From positions 1 through 7,561 of the forward strand of contig CAKAPY010000058.1 in NCBI GenBank assembly GCA_916719935.1: DNA of 7,561 bases, given 5' to 3'. The notes under the pieces were generated by a model. The model had not been told where the DNA came from. It searched no databases and saw only the letters and a list, made by a program, of their open reading frames with translations. Source of the stretch: an uncultured Actinomyces sp. GTDB taxonomy: Bacteria; Actinomycetota; Actinomycetes; Actinomycetales; Actinomycetaceae. Below are positions 5,214 through 7,561 of this stretch, in pieces (position 1 is the first letter of the stretch; every line of letters begins with the position of its first letter). The position numbers were made by a program, and so were the translations under genes.

Positions 5214-6593
5214 ATGCGACGCGGGACTACTGCTGCGATTGTAGGCGCTACTAGCGCCGCGGTGCTGATCGCAGCCTATTTTGTGGCAGATGTGCATGAT
5301 ATCGCACCTGGCATCTTCACACTTTCTCAAGCATCTGCACCATCTGCAGCCCCCACAGCCTCTGCTGTGCCCGCTCCTACATTGAATGTTTCACAGTCGC
5401 AGAGTGATAGTCAAGCTCCCAGCGCCCAACAACTCCAAGAAGCGTGGGCTCCCGCGGCCTCGGCAGCTGAAGAAGGCGGTTGGAACGCGTGGGCGCTTGT
5501 TGTTGACGCGAACAATGGTCAGACGCTCTTCCAAAGTAATGCGGAAACTGCCCACACCCCGGCTTCGATCACCAAGATCCTTACGGCCTATACCGCTCTC
5601 AGTCACCTGGACCCCAATGCGCACCTGACCACTTCGGTTGCGCAAAGTGATGATGACATCTACCTCGAAGGGGAAGGCGACCTTCTCTTGGGTGAGGGAA
5701 CCAATTCCCTTGAGGTTAGTGGGCGCGCAGGCCTCGAAACCCTTGCGAAAGACACGGCACATGCCTTGACCTCTCAGGGAATTTCTCACGTCGAACTTCA
5801 CGCGGCTCCCGCGCTCTTTGCCGATACCAAGCGCCCCGCTTCGTGGAGCGAACAGCAGGTTGCCGGCTATGAAGGCCAGCTTGCTCCCTATGCGATCGAT
5901 GCGGGTCGCACCTACCCGAAGTCCAATGAGTTCTACCCCGACTCAATCTCCAATGTCGCGGAGGTTTTCGCGCAAAAGCTCAGTGAACAGGGGATCTCCG
6001 TCGATTTTGGCGTCCGAGGCGCAGCCCCGCAGGGCGCGAACCGGATCGCATCCGTTCAGTCCGCAAGCCTTGATGAGCAGATTCGCTGGATGCTCTACCA
6101 CTCAGATAACACCCTTGCAGACCAGTATTGTCACTTTGCGGCGCGCCAGGCAGGCTCTGAAGTGACATTCGATGGTGCGGTCAAGAATCTTGAAAAGACC
6201 TTGGCAGATCGCGGAATTCCTACGGATCAGCTCTCGCTGGAGGATTGCTCGGGCCTGTCCTCGAATGACCGGATCGCGCCAAAGACCTTGGCGGCAATTC
6301 TTTCCCAAGGCTTCGAGGCCTCGCAGCCCGTTGCGCCACGAGTGGTCCGAAACCTGCCCTGGGCGGGTGTGCAGGGTACCCTCGCGCACCGCTTGAATGA
6401 CGAGGTTGTGGCTGGCAATGCGCAAGCGAAGACGGGCTCTCTTTCGGAGGTCTCTTCACTTGCCGGCGTGGTGTCGACGTCGAAGGGACACCAGGTGATT
6501 TTCATCGTTGGTTTCGACAAAGTTCCCAATGATGGCGCATATTCAACGCGCAGCTATCTGGATGAGTTTGTCACTGCCATTGCGAAGATGTGA
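5214..6593 (+). CDS. dacB: D-alanyl-D-alanine carboxypeptidase/endopeptidase (PBP4, class C penicillin-binding protein)
   Basis: A peptidoglycan-trimming serine enzyme acting outside the membrane: it removes the terminal D-Ala from pentapeptides and may cut cross-links. The 459-residue product opens with RR, then a hydrophobic segment (about 6-25) acting as signal peptide or membrane anchor, then a Ser/Ala/Pro/Gln-rich linker (about 36-75). The catalytic triad of motifs is complete: SITK (118-121, nucleophile Ser118), SDN (297-299) and KTG (406-408). The SxxK-to-SxN distance of about 180 residues, with an inserted domain between, is typical of PBP4/DacB and unlike DacA. The usual 'DGSGLS' reads DCSGLS here (Cys345). 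Start ATG 5214 has GGAAGGA ten bases upstream. A following DUF2342-type gene and tilS edge is the familiar actinobacterial order. Confidence 0.94.
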   Translation: MRRGTTAAIVGATSAAVLIAAYFVADVHDIAPGIFTLSQASAPSAAPTASAVPAPTLNVSQSQSDSQAPSAQQLQEAWAPAASAAEEGGWNAWALVVDANNGQTLFQSNAETAHTPASITKILTAYTALSHLDPNAHLTTSVAQSDDDIYLEGEGDLLLGEGTNSLEVSGRAGLETLAKDTAHALTSQGISHVELHAAPALFADTKRPASWSEQQVAGYEGQLAPYAIDAGRTYPKSNEFYPDSISNVAEVFAQKLSEQGISVDFGVRGAAPQGANRIASVQSASLDEQIRWMLYHSDNTLADQYCHFAARQAGSEVTFDGAVKNLEKTLADRGIPTDQLSLEDCSGLSSNDRIAPKTLAAILSQGFEASQPVAPRVVRNLPWAGVQGTLAHRLNDEVVAGNAQAKTGSLSEVSSLAGVVSTSKGHQVIFIVGFDKVPNDGAYSTRSYLDEFVTAIAKM

Positions 6594-6640
6594 GTGCTTC
6601 CAAGCATTCGCTAAGCGGTGCCGGTGAAGCTGAGGCTTCA
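6590..6640 (+). terminator. Two small hairpins after dacB, possible weak terminator
   Basis: The first overlaps the stop codon: GTGAGTGCT and AGCATTCGC pair over nine positions with two G-U wobbles around TCCA (6590-6611). The second is a perfect 6-bp stem TGAAGC/GCTTCA with loop TGAG (6625-6640). Neither has a T-run, so partial termination or mRNA 3'-end protection is as likely as full termination. Confidence 0.3.
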
Positions 6641-6676
6641 GGCGAAAAGGCTGCATACAAGCGCAGAGCAATTCGA

Positions 6677-6689
6677 TAGCATAGAGACA
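6677..6689 (+). promoter_or_regulatory. Candidate leaderless promoter (-10 hexamer) of the DUF2342-type gene
   Basis: TAGCAT (6677-6682) fits the TANNNT -10 pattern and ends six bases before the ATG at 6689, so transcription would begin at or next to the start codon. No good ribosome binding site precedes this ATG, which fits leaderless translation, common in actinobacteria. The -35 zone (CATACA near 6654) is poor. Confidence 0.4.
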
Positions 6690-7516
6690 TGCCGTTGTAT
6701 CCCTCTCTCACACAGATCGCGCGCCTGAGCGCGATAGGCATGTTTTCTGGACCGCAGGCTTCAGCCTCATCGGCGCAGGCGATTGTCTCGCGTCTTCGAC
6801 GCGGACAGGAATGGGCTTCTGGGCGCCTGCCTTCCCTGATCACTCGCTTCGCTGAGTTTTCCTCTTCTGATGTGCAGGACAGCGTGCACGTGGATTTGCC
6901 GATCATTGAGCGTCGCTGCGCAATGATCCAGTGGGCAGATTTTGCCGATGACTGGGGAGTGCGCGCACGCAGTCTTCCCAGCGCAGCCACCCTGTGCACG
7001 GCTTTAGGAGTGCTGGCCAAACATTCTCTGAGCGTCAGCGGACCGAGCGGCGCTGCTGCCTATCTTGTCGCCCCGAATGTTTTAGAAGCGGGTGTGCGCG
7101 GCAAGTTCGATCTGGGAGATTGGGCAAAGTGGGTGTCTTTGCGCGCGGGGGTCGACACTTGGCTGTCCATGCGAACGCCTTTTTATCGGGAGTACTGCCG
7201 CGAGCTTGTCACCGCCGCGCCGATTGATGCCATTGATGCTGAAGAGCTTGCCCGTCAGCTGCTTCTTCGTGAGTGCCTCATCGATGTTTTTATGGATTCA
7301 TTGACTCCGAAAGATCTGTCTTCGGTCAATTGGATTACTGCGCATCGGCCTGCAGATTTTATGGTCGATGGGGCTCTGATTAGCCTGCTGGGGGGAGTGG
7401 CTCCCGGAGGAATTACTCAGCTTCGCCGTGAGATGGCGAATGAAGTCCATCAGATCGTGATCGGCCCCGGTCTTGAATCGATTTTCAACAACCGGATGTG
7501 GCCGAGCTTCCAGTGA
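6689..7516 (+). CDS. DUF2342-family (zinc-dependent metalloprotease-like) protein, apparently catalytically degenerate
   Basis: The 275-residue product aligns by eye, from memory of the family, with the DUF2342 proteins found between dacB and tilS in many actinobacteria. The N-terminal SGPQASASSAQAIVSRLRR (20-38) matches the family's 'PGPxVSxxxAxxVVxxLR'. YLVAPNVLEAG (125-135) matches 'LLVAPNI'. WVSLRAGVDTWLSMRTPFYR (148-167) sits where the family has 'WVALHEVTHxxQFxxxPWLR', so HExxH reads RAGVD (152-156). LLRECLIDVFMD (192-203) sits where the family has 'LLEGHADxVMD'; the Glu (195) and Asp (199) persist but the His does not. The C-terminal GLESIFNNRMWPSF resembles the family's 'GxxxFNxVWxxP'. 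The protein is shorter than most relatives, which exceed 350 residues. No frame break is seen, so it seems a maintained, non-catalytic version. Its cellular role is unknown; the coenzyme-F420 label used in databases is not supported by this sequence. Confidence 0.7.
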   Translation: MPLYPSLTQIARLSAIGMFSGPQASASSAQAIVSRLRRGQEWASGRLPSLITRFAEFSSSDVQDSVHVDLPIIERRCAMIQWADFADDWGVRARSLPSAATLCTALGVLAKHSLSVSGPSGAAAYLVAPNVLEAGVRGKFDLGDWAKWVSLRAGVDTWLSMRTPFYREYCRELVTAAPIDAIDAEELARQLLLRECLIDVFMDSLTPKDLSSVNWITAHRPADFMVDGALISLLGGVAPGGITQLRREMANEVHQIVIGPGLESIFNNRMWPSFQ

Positions 7517-7561
7517 TTACAATTCCCGCTAATCCCAAGGGAGATGTACGTACACTCTCGC
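7498..7561 (+). CDS. Start of a downstream gene, possibly tilS (tRNA-Ile lysidine synthetase), cut by the window
   Basis: An open frame continues to the window end. Possible starts are GTG 7498 or GTG 7513; the latter overlaps the preceding stop as GTGA. Only about 16-21 codons are visible (VITIPANPKGDVRTLS from 7513), without any diagnostic motif. The ATG at 7544 lies in another frame, directly against a GGGAG. The tilS identity rests only on the usual gene order after dacB and the DUF2342-type gene. Confidence 0.3.
   Translation, partial: MAELPVITIPANPKGDVRTLS

Noticed and set aside
5391..5801. 136-codon open frame opposite dacB
   Set aside because: It is a shadow of the well-supported dacB reading frame, with no recognisable domain or ribosome binding site.

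Overview
The window looks like chromosomal DNA from a high-GC Gram-positive bacterium (Actinomycetota). A family such as Actinomycetaceae is plausible, but I cannot fix a genus from sequence alone. The strongest support is the gene order inorganic pyrophosphatase / D-Ala-D-Ala carboxypeptidase / DUF2342-type protein / probable tilS edge, a familiar actinobacterial neighbourhood. Moderately high GC in the housekeeping genes and a candidate leaderless promoter fit this.

Region 1 (2-2909, + strand) is an osmoprotectant ABC importer of the OpuC/ProVWX type. It runs ATPase (5' end cut by the window), permease, permease, substrate-binding lipoprotein. The first three genes overlap by 4 bases at each junction and the lipoprotein follows after a 60-base gap with its own strong ribosome binding site. 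The end of the lipoprotein gene lies in a three-copy tandem repeat whose last copies form the arms of a hairpin that probably ends the transcript.

Region 2 (2910-4544) looks like an accessory insert. A single minus-strand gene encodes a 346-residue protein with an AbiEi-like N-terminal half and a DUF559/Vsr-like nuclease C-terminal domain. It is flanked by three copies of a 58-bp interrupted palindrome (one on one side, two on the other), all in the same orientation and sharing an identical 13-base centre. The gene reads AT-richer than its neighbours. This is the least explained part of the window.

Region 3 (4545-7561) is housekeeping: ppa on the minus strand with a textbook terminator, then a divergent dacB-like gene on the + strand, then a short DUF2342-family protein in which the zinc-protease HExxH motif appears to be replaced by RAGVD, then what may be the first codons of tilS.

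Functionally, the importer serves osmotic adaptation, Ppa pulls biosynthetic reactions by hydrolysing pyrophosphate, and DacB trims peptidoglycan peptides. The nuclease-like gene and its repeats have no evident link to these roles.
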